From positions 15,806,198-15,870,197 of the forward strand of contig NC_087377.1 in NCBI RefSeq assembly GCF_963675165.1: a stretch of 64,000 nucleotides of DNA. The letters run 5' to 3'. Positions 49,483 through 61,573 of this stretch are shown in pieces. A program made the position numbers and the translations under genes. The stretch comes from Halichondria panicea. Taxonomy: Eukaryota > Porifera > Demospongiae > Suberitida > Halichondriidae. Below the pieces are notes generated by a model that was not told where the DNA came from, made no database searches, and saw only the letters and a list, made by a program, of their open reading frames with translations. The stretch's first letter is position 1; each line of letters opens with the position of its first letter.

Positions 49483-49639
49483 CCACTTACTGTAAGCAGT
49501 TCCACTCCTGGCCTGACTATGGACTCCCACCATCTCAACCAATCTGTTGGCCCAAACTTTCCGATCACCGATTCAAGACAAAATTCCAGTATTCATCACA
49601 GCTGATAACAGAATACATTGTGGATGAGACCAACAGATA

Positions 49640-50710
49640 GCTAGACAAATCAATGATGACCCCTTTACATTGCAACACTGCTGAGCGTACGTACATATAG
49701 GCTTCTGTATTTTAAACTCGGCTTCAACACACTGCTGGAGCCAGTACACTTTACAAGCTACGTAGGTAAGCGTATTATCAGCTAAGAACACCATGTACAA
49801 GCTAAAAACAGCATCGCTTTAATCATACGCACACAAAGCTTACCTCTAAAGTAAAATCTCGCTCTGTCCTTGGCTGGTTGACTGTTCAGATTGGAGGTCC
49901 TGACAGAGTAACTAGCTACAAGGTAGCTTGAAGAGAACTGTTACTGTTACTAAGGGGTGCACCTTTCTTTGCCACACTGAAAAGAATAATAATTGAATAT
50001 CAAACACTGTACACTACACTCTAAAAACAGGCTCTAAACTAACTCAGCTTCTACACAAGTACACTTTACACACTCATAAGCTATCTAGGCAAGTGCAGAA
50101 GCATACTAAATCAGCTCATAGGCTTATGAAGGCTTATACTAGCTACATAATGCTTGCTATAATACGCACATAAAGCTTACCTCTGAAGAGATCCCTCGCT
50201 CTGGCCTTGGCTAGTCGACTTTTCCATTAGAAACCAGGAGATCCTGACACAGTAACTACTGTAGACTACTTTGCTACGAAGTTGAATAAAGAAAACTGTC
50301 ACTGTTTCCAAGTTATGCATCTTTCTTTGCTAGAGGCGAATGCAGAAAAAGAGAAAATAATTTGAATATCAAACCTTGTAGACTAGACTACACTAAAAAA
50401 ACAGGCTCAACTAACTAAACTATTCTTTCAGTATATCTCATACACTCAGAGGCTATCTAGGTAGGTGGACAAGCATATTAAATCAGCTCAAAAGGCTTCT
50501 AAAGGCTAGACTAGGAAAATGATCGCTATACACACACAGAGCTTACTTGTGAAATGATCCTTCGCTGGGGCCTTGGCTGGTTACCTGCTCCGTTCAAAAC
50601 TCAGAGATCCTGGCAGAATAACTATTCTAGATTAGTTTGCAACAAAGTTGCCTGCAGAAAACTGCTACTGCTTCTTAGCTACGCATCTTTCTTTGCTAGG
50701 AGCTGATAAT
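49640..50710. repeat. Three to four tandem copies of a ~340-365-bp unit carrying splice-donor-like ends
   Basis: Related units have minus-strand GAG/GTAAGCTTTGTG-type donors at 49844/49843, 50181/50180 and 50547/50546 (the last AAG/GTAAGCTCTG). Each is preceded on that strand by a conserved block (GCCAAGGCCAGAGCGA, GATCTCC/TCCTGACA, AAAGAAAGATGC). Spacing is 337 and 366 bp. No long open frame is kept across copies, so they may be repeated non-coding or 5' exons of a minus-strand transcript, or a satellite-like repeat. Confidence 0.6.
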
Positions 50711-51501
50711 GAAAGTAATTTAAAATTAATTAGATTTTGGTTCTGCGGTGGGCGGTACTACGTATGAAATCATAACCGCGGCTATTCGGATAAGCATGGT
50801 CTAAACATAATGAATTATCTATCAATGTTCTTCCAGTGATTTCTCAGTCCAAGTTCTTGCCACACATGGACACTGCGGTGACAAAATCAGAGCATGAATA
50901 GTGATTTTCAAAATCTAATGGATTGGAAGCAATAATATGGACATTGATCTTTAATATTGCCGAGTCTCTAATATAAACTCAGCTTAGTTATGGAGATACT
51001 ACCCCGCAAAGATGGCTAGTGGAAATCAACATATCGGCCAATAACTCAAGAAGTATGCTATCCCCACTTCCAATATACAGCTGAAGCAATAAAATACCAT
51101 CATATACTACTACTGTGACCATTCATTTACAATAGATGCAATTCATATGTCAGTTCTTACCCCACAAAAAAAAGCTAAGTGTTGTAAAATCTTCAAATTT
51201 TGTGTGCTACCAGAGTGAACATGACTTCTAGCTAGTAATAATGTTTCATTTTGTACCTAGCCATGCCTCAAGACAAATTTTAGGGCTATTCATACATTTA
51301 CTTACCTTGTATCCTCTCATTTGTTTCTTTTCAAAAGCTTCTCTTGACCTCAAAACCAGTAAAATCACACCTCAAGGTTTCTATTGGTTGCAACGCGCAC
51401 GGTCCCAGAGGCCTCACGTTGCAAGTATAAGCTCACGTGATCCCGTTTCCAATCCCTTCCTCTACTATCTATGATAAAAACAATGCAATAAGTTTGTGCT
51501 A
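50711..51501. other. Possible promoter region of a leftward transcript; no coding gene seen
   Basis: On the minus strand a CCAATAG box, a GC-rich GTGCGCGTTGC stretch and CACGTG (51433-51438) are followed by ATGAGAGGATACAAG and a consensus donor GTAAGT (about 51309). This could be a first exon feeding the repeated exons at 49.6-50.7 kb. Otherwise nothing recognisable. Confidence 0.3.
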
Positions 51502-54500
51502 TTATTTTTCTGATGATTTCCTAGAATTGTGTTCCGAGCTTTCACCTTTGACCCTCAGCGAGTCCCCAACCAACTTGCCATGGTGACTATGGGACGGACT
51601 TTGACCTGGGCTTGATACTGATTTCATCTCTGTCGGGTTGTCATAGTGACTGTAGTCTGGAAACTCGGTAATAGTTTTAGAGAACTTGACTTTCGGAGCC
51701 GATCTCCTAGCGTCTCTACAGTGCGTGGGCGTGTGTGGGTGGGGGTAATTTATAAAGAAGAGAAATAATGCTGCAACTAAAGTGACTGCTATAGTGTACA
51801 CACACGATTGGTAATACACAGTGACACTAGCAAGTGTATGCAATGGCCGAGTGGTCTCCCAGTAAAGTGTAGGGATAACTCACTCTGTGTGTCTCTGGCT
51901 CCTGGAGGACCTCTCACTCTTGCTATCAGCCTGGGCACAGAAATCAAACAATGTAGGTGGCTATACTAAACTGTTGGCTACATTGAAACCTGTCTATACC
52001 CTACAAGTACATGCAGCCTCTATAATACAGCCAGGTTAATGGACCCCAAAGTCTCCATAGCATGTGTCCCACTATAATACAGCCAGGTTAATGAGCCCCC
52101 AAACCTCTGCCTGGTGCATGGCCACTACCAAACAGGTATGATACAGTGCGTACGTAACTCTACTGTATTGCACACAAGCTACACACATGTACAGTGTCTC
52201 TCACCACATCTGACTTGCTGTAGAGGCGCTGTATGATAGGAGTGAGGGGGGAGAAGGTTCGGGTCATACCACCACCACGTTTACGAGCCTCTCCATTAGC
52301 ATTCATACGCTGAGCTACTGACGTTATCTGCTTCCTGTGTGTCGTGGGAGGGTGTGTGTGTGTGTGGGGGGGGGGTGCAGTCATAGTATGTGTGTGTGTG
52401 TGGGGGGGGGGGGGTGCAGTCATAGTGTGTGTGTGTGTGTGTGTGGGGGGGGTGCAATCATAGTGTGTGTGTGTGTGTGTGGGGGGGGGGGTGCAGTCAT
52501 AGTGTGTGTATAGGTACACTAGTTATAATTCAAGCACGGACATGTTACAGTAGTTGAACATCTTTTAGCAGCCATAACTTTAGTAACGTGACCCCAATTT
52601 CAAAAATTTAATGATTTTCAGAAAGAAATGATGTATTTCAATCCAATATTTAGATGTGGCCATAATTCAACTTTGAACCAAGGGCTATTATTACATGGTA
52701 TCGTGCTAAATCTGTCATCTCCCAAATATCTGGTACCATTTGAAAGGTCTTTTTCTAAGCTTTCTTGGAGAATCATAAAATTGGATCCACTGAATTCAAG
52801 TTATGGCGACTGAACGAGTCCACTAACCAATTGATTAAACGGGGGACATGTACATGTAGTACATACCTGCACATTAATTTATACTATTCACTCACTCTAA
52901 CACTTCTTGGGGGGTGGCTGTTCGATAGTCAATGGTATTATGGTCCTCCCCTTTATCTGCCGCCTCATGACCTCTGTCCTTTGACCCTCGCGACCTCTTC
53001 TTAGCGGCAGGATCCGGGGGTACAGGGGGACGATTGGAGGATCGTTGAGGGGTAGTGGGTGGTTCAGGGGGCGCCTTCTTCACAGGTACTTGACCCCTGC
53101 TGGGGGGAGGGGGTTGATAATTCACTTTTCGCATCATTTGATAAGATATAAAGAGAGCTGCTACAGAAAACGACAATTACCATATATGCTTGATCAGGAG
53201 CCGCGGCTACTAAATGTTTCATTTTGCTGGAAGAGGAGGCTACAATTCAAGAGAGGACACGTACTGTTCAAGAGCGGCGTTTATTAGCTCCAAAATATTT
53301 AGTTTATCATTAAATTGTTGTTTATAAACTTGAACTCTGTCATGAGAGAGTCTTTGTGAAGCACTAACAAGCTGCTACTTGTAGCTACGTACATGTAGCT
53401 AGCTGCTATATAGTAATAATTTTTTTTGGCTGCCACGTGCAGAAATGCTAGAGTCAAAGTTCACTGAGGCTACTATTTGAGAGCGGCTACTAAATGTTCA
53501 TTCTGCTAGCAAGGGAGGCTACTATTTGAGTACGTCCTTTATACCAGAGCGACCTCTGATCGAGCATATACGGTAATACAAGAGTGCTCTTGTTTGATAA
53601 AATTGGGTCAAATGGACCACGGATAATTACTAACTTTGGGCACAAAATAATTTCTGAGATACACCCACAGATATATATACGAACACAAGGAAATAATTAC
53701 GTGTGTAGAATTACAGATTGATTGCACTTACTTCTTATTGGCTGATGGTGCAGTAGCCCCTCCCCCTCCAGTGGGCGGAGTGTCCTGGTTCATGTGCAGT
53801 ATTGATGCCATGAGGTCGACGTGATGTTCCCTCATCTTAGTCAGTCTCTCCTCGTGACTAGTCAGCAGTTTAGTAATGGCAGATTCATGCTCTTTCTCTA
53901 GACTGGAGAATGCATCTCGTAACTGTCCATTCTCCTTCTGTACACTGAGGGGGTGGGTGGGTGTGGCAAGGGGGAGGGGCTTATTACAGTAACAGTGCAG
54001 ACAATTGAGTGGTGTAGTTAGGTTATCAACAATTAAATATCTAATACCGTATAGCGGGTAATTTTCGTGGGGAAAAATATTCGTGGTTTTCGTGGTTGAA
54101 CACTAGCTGGACCACGAATATTTTACCCACGAATGAAGCGACCTTGACTACCTTTACCTGCAGTGAAAGCAGCAACTACGAACATACTATCCACAAAGTG
54201 ACTAAATATTGCTCAACCACGAAAATTACCGGCTATACGGTAGACACTAGCAGTAGCAATTCTCCCAGTGACACACTCTCATACAGACTTGCACACCACC
54301 ACCATACACACACACTACACAATCCCTAATTAAAGGCCCTCCACTTACATAGCGAGCTGCTCGGCCATGTGTGTCAGTTCTCCAGAGAGTGCCCAACAAG
54401 TCTCGTACATCATGAGATAGAGGACACAGATATTCTGACCCATAGCATCGGCCCAATCCACCGGCTTCTGGTTCTCCCTGTCCGTGTGGACCATGCTGTA

Positions 54501-56586
54501 GCCAAAGTCCATGAGCAGCTGTGTGTGGGTGGTGTGTGTGTGTGTGTGGTGTGTGTGGGCATAGATTGAAAAGGAAGGGGATTGGAAACGAAAATGTTTG
54601 CGTGAAACACTCCGCGTTATAGGGTGTGGTTAAAACTACAAAGGATTAAATTTATAGTCAGCATGCTCATTACCTGTCTTGCTGCCATACAATGTGTTGT
54701 ACATAGAAATGGTGAAATTGATCACTTTTAATGTTGATTATTCTAAAAAGTAAAGAGAATCTAGCTCAAAAGGTAGACTAAGCAACGCAGCCACTATCAC
54801 TAAACAAATAAATGCTATACAAGAAGGAATAGCTCTTACTATGAAGTCGTGGGAGGTCAAGGCCCGTGGTGTCTCTAAAAGTATACTAAAGCAGTTTGAA
54901 GGGCTATACTGCAAACGTTTATGAACAGTACAGCTTATCCATAGCATGAAACCATCCTATATAGCACTTAGATACATAATAACCAAGTCAAGCAATGTCC
55001 TTTGCTGTTTCGGCTTCACAGCAGGGAAAGAGAAAAGTTGACATGGAGTATTTCAAGCTAAACTCAACAAAAAGTAAAAACAAAGTAAAGACAAGGGATT
55101 TAGAGCTTGTCAGTGGTGTAAACTTACTTCTCTAGAGTACCTCCCAGCTCCTGAGTGATTGCTAGTGGATAGGATAGCTAGAAACACAACCTGAGTACGG
55201 TAAATATTCGCGAGCGCGAAATCATAACGCGGAGTGTTTCACCAGTTTACACAGGGAGGCCCGGTCATTTCCAATCCCCTTCCTTTTCAATCTATGGTGT
55301 GGGGTAGGGGAGTGATACAGCTAGACTTAGAAACTAAATATCTAAAAACCAACAATACGACAGCATTATTTTCAGTTATCGTTGCTACAGTAGCTAATGC
55401 GATACACACATTTTAGACTTGAGCAAGCACTTATTACACTAACAGCACACATCCACCCACCCACTCACACATCCGCCCACCCCTATAACGCAGCGTGATG
55501 CATGAGAGTCTCTCCCTCAGTGTCCCTCACTTGGAAGGGGATCTTAGCCTCCTCCACTAGCCATTGGAGACACTCCACTGAACCACCCTAGTGGAGGGGG
55601 CAATAGTAGTCAATTATTAGGAGACTGAATGTAAAATTGCAAAATAATATTCTCAATTTTCAAACACAATTAATTTTATGATAGCGGGTTATTTTCAAGG
55701 CATTAATTTTTCACAGACTGCCCAAACTAAACATTTCGAGATTTTTGATGATATACAGAAATGTCAGTGTCAAACGGGCAACCAGTAACTGCCTATTAGT
55801 AAGTGTTCCCTGTACCTGTATAGCGAGCATGGCGGGTGTGGTGAATGAGTCATCTGGTATCTGCAGTGCGGAGGAGGGCAGTCCACTCTCCACTAGGAAC
55901 TGTATGATGGGCAGGCGGCCATGGAGGGAAGTCTTGTGGGCCAGACTGAAGTGGTGCTCGTTACTACCGTACGTGTCCACCTCGTGACTGCTCAACATGT
56001 GATGCTATGTGGGGGGTAGGACCATTTCCAGTCCAACAAAACACGAGAAAATAATGAAATCCTCGAGCTCTTTGAGAGGACAGGCATCCAGTTTAGCCCT
56101 CATACCTGCAGTGGGAAAACAAGAGTCTCAATTAAAGTGGATTAATCACTACATGTATAGGTACAGTGTAGGCAGGCCTTCATACTTGTGTACTAAGCAA
56201 AGCAATTAGTGAAGGAGCTTGTACATTAATTAAAGAGCCCTAACAGATATTTAACGCATGGAACCATTGTCTAGTGTAGCATCTTCAGGCGCCCATAACT
56301 TGTTACAATGATCTAATTTCAACCACTTTTTGGAAAGCTATATAAAAGGAGCACTGTTTAACGTCACACACATGTACATTAATACAGAGCCCTAAACTGA
56401 GCTACTACAATTAAGACAACTATCATCACCTGACAGCAACTCCCTGGCGGTGTAGAGGGAGCGAAATGGTTCCTCTGATGGATCTCTCTTACTCTCCTCC
56501 ATCCTGAGTTGAGTGACAGTCGTCCAATCGGCTGCTAGATGGTCCGCTATCCACTCCCAGAGGTCACTGTGAAGGTCACTCTCCAT
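51502..56586 (-). CDS. SNCAIP-like: Synphilin-1-like ankyrin / coiled-coil protein
   Basis: Exons: 56586-56430 (start MESDLHSDLWEWIADHL), 56105-56045, 55987-55816, 55587-about 55490, a possible piece ending 54674, 54518-54349, 53944-53732, 53096-52896, 52334-52205, 51930-51884, 51715-51502. Phases match everywhere except around 55490-54518, where part of an ankyrin repeat is unresolved. Ankyrin-type segments (TTPAMLAIQGGSVECLQWLV, ETLMHHAA, LLMDFGYSMVHTD) precede CVLYLMMYETCWALSGEL, a coiled coil (EKEHESAITKLLTSHEERL), and a Pro-rich, basic, Ser-rich tail with APKVKFSKTITEFP. The order and the LAIxxGxxECxxWxV and YLxxxETC patterns match vertebrate synphilin-1, an ankyrin scaffold known to bind alpha-synuclein. 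No relation to the kinase array is evident. Confidence 0.7.
52345..52512. repeat. Minisatellite: four units of GT-run, G-run, TGCAGTCATAGT
   Basis: About 34-42-bp units with variable GT and G runs, lying in the intron just upstream (minus strand) of the 52334 acceptor. The unit sequence gives an artefactual HYDCTPP-THTHT frame. Confidence 0.85.
54047..54240. mobile_element. TA-flanked MITE (CCGTATAGC family), 194 bp
   Basis: Termini CCGTATAGCGGGTAATTTTC and GAAAATTACCGGCTATACGG are inverted repeats, flanked by TA (54045-54046, 54241-54242). It is the same family as 18218-18427 and sits in an intron of the synphilin-like gene. Confidence 0.85.
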
Positions 56587-56609
56587 AACTTAGGTCAAAT
56601 GAACACGAC

Positions 56610-56960
56610 TGTCTTTATAATTAAGATGTGACTGATTAGGGGGCTGACTCTCGAGTAGTGGTTCTCTCCACGTTTCCTCAATCTGACGGGCGCTCAGGTT
56701 GTCTTGGTGAAGTTTTTCCTCACCCACACCCTCTGGTAATGGCAGCTCGTATGTAGGTACCTCAATGTCCACCACTGGAAGCCTGCACACGAGGATCACA
56801 TGATCATTACTATACATACGGACATTGAACAAACGCACACACAACATAGAATGTTTAGGGTAGGTGTGATTGTGCTATATTGAATGAGCTGCTTTCACCT
56901 GTCTTTTCTCAAGGCCTTGTCCAAAACTCTCTCCAGGAGCCCAGAATTACGGTGTGCATA
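56610..56960 (-). other. Putative exons upstream of the synphilin-like start
   Basis: Reading leftwards, a segment ending at about 56898 (SGLLERVLDKALRKDR) joins in phase to one from 56783 (LPVVDIEVPTYELPLPEG...NLSARQIEETWRE). The frame ends in TAA (56592-56590), two codons before the MESDL start in the same frame. It is either the end of another gene, a longer N-terminus interrupted by a stop, or leader sequence. I do not recognise the peptide. Confidence 0.4.
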
Positions 56961-57041
56961 TTAAAGACAACTTGCTGTCCATGTGTTCAGTCCTGTTATT
57001 AGATTTGAAGGTGTCTCAGTAATATTGAAACAAGCATTGAC

Positions 57042-57098
57042 CTTTGAACTCCAGTTGATTGTGTGGGTGTTGAACTCCAGTTGATTGTGTGGGTGTTG
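57042..57098. repeat. Short tandem duplication (TTGAACTCCAGTTGATTGTGTGGGTG)
   Basis: A roughly 25-bp unit is present twice in direct succession beside the inverted-repeat element at 57106. Confidence 0.85.
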
Positions 57099-57105
57099 CT
57101 AAGTA

Positions 57106-57413
57106 CAGTAGAACCTCGATTATCCGGACACCTTGGTTCCAGAAGCAGGCCGGATAAGTGAATATGCCGGATAATCGAATAGATAAACCACGCCTTGATC
57201 CACCCACTTTATTGATGAACAGCAGTGCCACATGTTGTCTGCGCATGCGCAAAAAAAAAGCAGGCATGTCTCCATGGTAACAGCTGCAACGCGCATGCGC
57301 ATTTGAGGGACACGCCCATTTTCTGAATTATGTAATCTGATTAAAAAGAAAACTGCCAAGCCGGATAATCGAGGTTCCGGATAATCGAGGGCCGGATAAT
57401 CGAGGTTCTACTG
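57106..57413. mobile_element. TA-flanked inverted-repeat element, pogo/Tigger-like MITE (308 bp)
   Basis: It begins CAGTAGAACCTCGATTATCC and ends GGATAATCGAGGTTCTACTG, flanked by TA (57104-57105, 57414-57415). CAGTAGAACCTCG-type ends with TA targets are characteristic of pogo/Tigger elements. The CCGGATAATCGA motif is repeated inside near the right end. Two GCGCATGCGC palindromes lie at 57241-57250 and 57291-57300. It has no transposase. Confidence 0.85.
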
Positions 57414-57623
57414 TACATGTATATACTGCGCTAGCCTCGATCCCAGGCCGCACTTCCTCGAAGAAGGCCAGTGAAGGAGGCTAATACTGCGCATGCTCAG
57501 TTCAACTTTTCACAGACTACCACAACAATTTATGAAAAAACAGCATCAATAAAAAGCTCACACATTATAATTACAGAGACACAAACAACATCAAAGTAAA
57601 GATCAGTTCATTATTTATCAGTT
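57414..57623. other. Spacer with a TAGCCTCGATCCCAGG repeat arm
   Basis: At 57431-57485 a GCTAGCCTCGATCCCAGGCCGCACTTCC-type short repeat is followed by GAAGGAGGCTA as an imperfect opposite arm. No gene is seen. Confidence 0.55.
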
Positions 57624-58350
57624 TCAGTTTCGGTCTGTATTGTCTACAATGAATCTACAAATGTCTGTAGCAGTGTCTCCTCTTCTCAGTCCTATGGTAA
57701 TTTCCACCAAGGCCCTGAAGGTAGCTCTGGAAGGATTCACTCTTTGCCACGCTCTCAATGCATGAGCCACTCCAGCATGATTGCCATAACGACTTGTAAC
57801 ATCAGTTACATCACCGAGGTCGGCTGGGGTGAGGTTGAGTCGATCCAGCAGGTTAGGAGTTGTGGATTGATTCACTGCATGAAGAAGTAAAGAAATCAAT
57901 AAAATGACAATTTACAATTTTCGTGATAGTCTTATTAAAAATGACACACATGCAGGCGAATAAAAAAAATGCACACAGAAAATAGTTACCTACAATTTTC
58001 GTGGTAGTTTATATCAATCACTAAAAATGGTGAATAAAAAAAAAATGCACTACAGTTACCTGTGATGCTATCAGCCAAATTGATGAGATCCACAGTGGGC
58101 CTTTTGAGAGCATCTGACAAGAGACTCCATGTTACATGTTGTGTACTCAGGAGCTTGGCCAACATTTCACGCAAGCACGATACATTATTTCCATGATGCT
58201 CGCTATCGATATATTGGTGAGAACAGGATAAGTTAGACCTAGAGCCAATCCCAGATTGAACCAGTGAGGGCTGGCACTTTCATGTAGTTTCTCATAAACA
58301 TGGTGTAGATCATTAATATTCAAAGCCTGTACAAAAACAACAATCAACAA

Positions 58351-59036
58351 GGTTTCATTTGGTGGGGGTACCCCCTCGGAAATACATTCTAGAAGAAACT
58401 CAATGGGAATACAATTGAGGGGTTTCTGGTGAATAATATTCTTAACAGGGCAGATATAGTAATGAATTCCTGGGGGTCGAACCCTCTAGATATATACATG
58501 TCATCAACACCCTAATATCATGCACGTGCACCATTAGCCTCAATCCCAGGCCGCTCTTCCTCGACTGTTTGCGCATGCGCCACATAATCCCCACAAATTG
58601 GGGACTCCGGATATTATCGTATAATGCTCAGTAAAACAATGACGTCACAACAAACAAAAGTGGATTGAAGAAAGTGGATAGAAGTGTGATTGTGAAGGCT
58701 TCTAGCTCCTGTGATAGCATTCTGATAGCTACCCTTAGCCTGCTATGTTAACAAAGAACTCACAGCCTGCAACAGTGTGGATGACAATCGTCTGAATGGA
58801 GGGAAGGCTGACAATAGCCTATATGGACAGGCCACACCCATCTGACATTAACCTTGGTGAAAGTCTACATGTAGACTCTATCAGAAGAAATAGCTGCTGT
58901 AACCAAACGTGTACAGCTCTGTCTCTAGCTAGCTAGCTATATAGCTTTGTGTATGTAGTATTCTTTGTGTGTATATGTTATTCAGGATATTTTTCGGGTA
59001 ATAATTATTTCAGAAACATTACGGGGAAATTATCCA
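58351..59036. other. Intron of A4 with repeat pieces, no coding sequence seen
   Basis: It holds a TAGCCTCAATCCCAGGCCGCTCTTCCTCGA short-repeat arm (58533-58562) followed by TGCGCATGCGCC. The opposite-type arm with GCGCATGCGC and GCAGGCCTCC...GAAGGAGGCTA is at 59043-59103. The two may be ends of one larger element. Confidence 0.45.
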
Positions 59037-61116
59037 ATTATTTTGCGCATGCGCAAACAATCAGTAGCAGGCCTCCTTTTTGAGGCCTTGTGAAGGAGGC
59101 TAGTACACCATTTGCTCCCCTTGCCAAAATGTCAGGAGGATAAGTAGATACAAGATTTAGAGTACTGCCTACCTTGTGCACGTTCAGCAGGTGAGGAAAT
59201 TTCTCCGCGATTAGAATGATGTCACTCTCAGGGATTTCTTGATCTAGTTGTTGGTCCCTCACTCCAGTCTTCTTACACACATCTTCCATTACTGTAACAG
59301 AGGACAATTCACCTCAAGAAAAATATTGGGCCAAAAAGTAAAAGTATTCTTTATAAGCGACATAAAAAACCAACCATTGGAGATAATTATTATAAACTCT
59401 TAAGTCTGAGTTGGTGCTACAATTACATCAACTACACAGTATCAACTACACAGGCACTGAATTATACACGAGGATTAACATGATCAGGCACAGGACAAAT
59501 TAATGATCATAACCTGTCGACCAAACGGCACTTTCTTACTGGTATGTTGATATTGAATGATGACGTCTCTCCTGACCAGCACAGCATCTTTGTGTTCCCT
59601 GTGTGCCTGTACAGGGGAACGTTGGTGGAAATCTAAAACACAGACGTGAATATCATTGTGGAAATTGTTCAACAGAACGAGAACAATCAACAATTTGCGC
59701 TAAAGGAAGTACATAATTATAGGCACACTCAAACGGATGTGTAGTTACGGCTTAACACATGAGACAGCATCCATGCATGTTAAGGTACAATACTATTGTT
59801 GCTGTGGGAATCTCATTCACACACTACATGTACGCACCTTCTTGACTGGTTGAGTGTCCTTTGACTCCCTCTTTGTTGCCTCCACTGTGTCCGAGCCACT
59901 TGTCAGGTCAATATCTGCAGTCAAGTTATTATCTTGTTGAGTGTCCTCCCGAGGTAGTATCTGTAGAGACTTCACTAGATGATCAATTTCTCTGGGTTGA
60001 ACTTCAAACTGTTCTTGTTGCAGAATGGTCACTTCTTCTAGTCCACAAACTTGCTCAGCTTGAAGCCGATCGATAGATGCTTGTGAATGAGTGTCTTTCT
60101 CAGATACTTGATGTAAAAGTTGAGTGTCCCTCTTTGTTTCCTCCACTGTATCTGAGTCGCTTGTCAGTGAAACATCTAAAGTTAAAGTTAAATGTTCAAT
60201 AAGGAATTTTTTCTGAACAAAATTTCAGAAGCGTAGACACATATTTACATATATACATAATATTTGCGGTATAATGTACAATACATGTATTTAATTAACT
60301 CACAGATGTCCCTGGCAGATGGTCTCCTCCTCATGTCTTCTTGCAAGCAACTGTCGATAAGCTTCCTCAACCTGCCTGTGTGTGTGAGGGATCTGAGCAA
60401 CATGGAATGATCGATCTTCCACAGATTTGACCGTCTTCAGCTTCTGAACAATCTGTACCATAATTGCCCCAAGGGAAAAAACATCTACGCTATTATCGTA
60501 ATTCTCTTTGTCCAATCGAATAGCCTCGAGAGGTAGATACCCCATACGGTGACCAACGGCCGAGAGTGTGTGGCTAAGCTTGGAGGGATCGTATAGCCGT
60601 GACATACCAAAGTCGGAAATTTTTGCGATAGGCACTGGCTGTGTTAGCTTCAGCAAGATGTTATCGCCACAGAGGTCACGGTGGATAATCTGCTTGCTGT
60701 GAATGTAGGCCAGACCACAAGCCATGTCTTTGGAAAGGCTAATTTCACATTCGCTAGTGAGGGACTCTTCATCAAGGCCGGAGAAGTAGGATCTCAGATT
60801 GCAATCCATCAGCTCAACAACGAGGATTGTACCACCTGATTTGGGGTGCTTGGCAGTCGACAAATACAGAACAACGTTTGGGTGCTGGAGTGACTGGAGA
60901 TACTCACACTCACGATCAAATGCTTTGCTGGCTTCTTCACTTTTTCCTGTTGGGAAACCTGTCTGCATTTCTACAGCCTCGTAAATTAGAAGTTTGACTG
61001 CACAAATCTCGCCCTTGTAGCTACCTTTGAAGACTGCTCCAAATGCAACTTTACCTAGTAGCTCGTCTAAGAAAACAGTCAAATCATCGTTGATCTTCTG
61101 GTGATTTTCGAACATT

Positions 61117-61154
61117 GTGTGTGTGTGTGTCACTGTGTGTGTGTGTGTGTGTGT
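61117..61154. repeat. (GT)n tract abutting the kinase exon of A4
   Basis: It is interrupted by CACT. The acceptor appears to lie inside the tract (61133-61135), so the exon would begin with Thr-His codons (THTHTMFENHQK). Confidence 0.8.
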
Positions 61155-61573
61155 TTATGAGAGGGACCCGGGTAAATATTATAGTAGCTAGCTAATAAAC
61201 TAAGCATCATGTATGAGATATGCATTCCTGTGCTGAACTAGTGCTTACCCTCTGACTTCACATCAGTAGGATTGCTTGCATCAGTAGACTGTAGATGATC
61301 TTTCTCGATGGTCCTGGCTATGTGAACGTGGCCTACGATAGGACTTGACAAAGCTTTGATAACATCTTCCCAGCTTCTCTCTTCACCCTTCAGCCATTCT
61401 TTCAAACCCTCACGATAGCAGTCATCAGGATTGTTGCTCTAATCTTTTCCAATTCTGTCAATGATATCCGAGGGTATTTTAAGAACTAGCAAGAAGTTTC
61501 TCCACTTGATTCGAGCATCAAACGTAGCTATGTATAGATCTCCTAGATCTGCTATTGTGAGATAGTCAGACAT

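Larger units (their letters stand above)
57624..61573 (-). pseudogene. A4: Death - kinase - coiled coil - double Death-like gene lacking Kelch, with lesions
   Basis: Exons: 61573-61249 (Death), 61132-60304 (kinase), 60175-59838 (long coiled coil), 59606-59540, 59291-59173 (IPESDIILIAEKFPHLL), 58326-58060 and 57874-57624 (two Death-like segments with ALNINDLHHVYEKLHE, TWSLLSDALKRPTVD, then ATFRALVEITIGLRRGD and stop). Junctions 59540/59291, 59173/58326 and 58060/57874 are in phase, so the join from the kinase coiled coil to the Death-like end is a real architecture. Lesions: TGG to TAG in the first Death exon (61440), a 4-bp CCTG duplication in the kinase C-lobe near 60372, and two extra bases (ATAT) near 58208 in the first distal Death exon. 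The kinase motifs HRDLCGDN and SDFG are kept. The gene is a decaying copy or its errors are technical. Confidence 0.75.

Noticed and set aside
49640-50710. CRISPR-like array
   Set aside because: The units are about 350 bp, imperfect, lack short spacers and lie in a eukaryotic context.
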